6,714 nucleotides of DNA. Source: QNZT01 sp964651755. Its GTDB lineage: Bacteria > Campylobacterota > Campylobacteria > Campylobacterales > QNZT01. The DNA lies in the NCBI GenBank assembly GCA_964651755.1, contig CAZYZD010000104.1, positions 1-6,714 of the forward strand. Reading direction: 5' to 3'. The position numbers and the translations under genes were made by a program. Below, one piece after another: positions 6,534 to 6,714 of the stretch. The notes beneath the pieces were generated by a model, which was not told the DNA's origin, ran no database searches, and saw nothing but the letters and a program-made list of their open reading frames with translations. Position 1 is the stretch's first letter; every line of letters begins with the position of its first letter.

Positions 6534-6636
6534 ATTAATTGTCTCCTTTTTAAGGAGCAAAGCTCCTCAAAAATTATCCTCATTCTTGCGGGGCTACACC
6601 CTCTCACTAAAGCTTCGCCTTTGGCGAGAATATATT
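6534..6636 (-). other. hypD-hypE spacer rich in inverted repeats
   Basis: A 103-base gap, unusually long for neighbouring hyp genes, which often overlap or nearly touch. It contains a short hairpin with arms 6615-6619 and 6623-6627 (TCGCC/GGCGA) and a longer-range pairing of ATTCTTGC (6582-6589) with GCGAGAAT (6624-6631). The latter pairs fully on the plus strand with one G-U, but has one mismatch on the minus strand. Next to hypE are two overlapping hairpins involving the ribosome binding site. No ORF with a start site is seen in it. It may be an inserted small repeat element or a processing/attenuation site. Confidence 0.5.
6542..6568 (-). promoter_or_regulatory. Three-segment alternative hairpins covering the hypE ribosome binding site
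   Basis: On the minus strand the order is GAGGAGC (6568-6562), TTT, GCTCCTT (6558-6552), AAA, AAGGAGA (6548-6542). The middle segment can pair with the first, leaving the ribosome site AAGGAG free, or with the third, hiding it. The two stems are mutually exclusive and about equal in length, and the first is somewhat richer in G-C. This is the layout of a translational switch, but it may also be chance duplication of a Shine-Dalgarno-like sequence. Confidence 0.4.
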
Positions 6637-6714
6637 TCATATCAAATTCCCATACTTATAATACGCCGCACATGCTCCCTCACTGCTGACCATACAGCTT
6701 CCCACAGGGCTGTT
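6637..6714 (-). CDS. hypD: C-terminal end of [NiFe]-hydrogenase maturation factor HypD (partial)
   Basis: The last 25 codons and TGA stop of a gene entering from the right edge. The translation contains GSCMVSSEGACAAYYKYG, the highly conserved C-terminus of HypD; the two cysteines and the SSEGACAAYY core are typical of the family. HypD is the [4Fe-4S] scaffold that, with HypC, holds the iron while CN and CO ligands are attached. Its position just before hypE on the same strand fits the usual hyp gene order. The iron-sulfur and catalytic regions lie outside the window. Confidence 0.9.
   Translation of the reverse strand, partial: NSPVGSCMVSSEGACAAYYKYGNLI

Noticed and set aside
6534..6560. 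Nine-codon upstream extension of hypE starting at ATG 6560
   Set aside because: It would put the AAGGAG ribosome site inside the gene, and HypE proteins normally begin close to the HGNGG motif; ATG 6533 fits both.
6109..6689. Plus-strand open frames of 117 and 68 codons opposite hypE and hypD
   Set aside because: They are antisense to well conserved protein-coding sequence and show no family features.

Overview
The window looks like a piece of chromosome from a Campylobacterota (epsilonproteobacterial) organism of the Sulfurovum/Sulfurimonas kind. This is inferred from the AT-rich composition, a promoter made of a T-rich stretch plus TATAAT with no clear -35 box, a hydrogenase-maturation (hyp) cluster, and a very large surface protein mixing Big_9-like, FG-GAP and DUF1566 domains. 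No phylogenetic marker gene is present, so the assignment is tentative. All supported genes lie on the minus strand, so the window is best read from its right end to its left.

Right end (6714 to 5541): the last 25 codons of hypD, a 103-base spacer rich in inverted repeats, then complete hypE. HypD and HypE act in building the Fe(CN)2CO part of the [NiFe]-hydrogenase active site. HypE ends in the Pro-Arg-Ile-Cys tail whose cysteine carries the thiocarboxamide/thiocyanate. The spacer holds three mutually complementary segments, the last of which is the hypE Shine-Dalgarno sequence.

Centre (5395 to 395): one giant gene for a predicted 1666-residue lipoprotein. Domains in order: lipoprotein signal peptide, PKD-like domain, nine Big_9/cadherin-like repeats of about 90 residues, a second PKD domain, a seven-unit FG-GAP/VCBS region (probable beta-propeller), and two tandem DUF1566 (lectin-fold-like) domains. 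It is most likely a long surface stalk with a binding head. Its ligand cannot be read from sequence. It follows hypE on the same strand, but nothing suggests a role in hydrogenase maturation.

Left end (394 to 1): a 13-bp perfect inverted repeat just past the lipoprotein stop, a good epsilonproteobacterial-type promoter, a 51-codon ORF with a TTG start and strong Shine-Dalgarno sequence, and the first 38 codons of another gene that leaves the window. The small ORF and the last gene are tightly coupled: the stop codon of the first overlaps the Shine-Dalgarno sequence of the second.

No RNA genes, transposases, CRISPR arrays or recombination sites were seen. I do not see clear evidence of a wholly new system. 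The points most worth checking are the lipoprotein architecture and its disulfide pattern, the hypD-hypE spacer, and the small TTG-start ORF.
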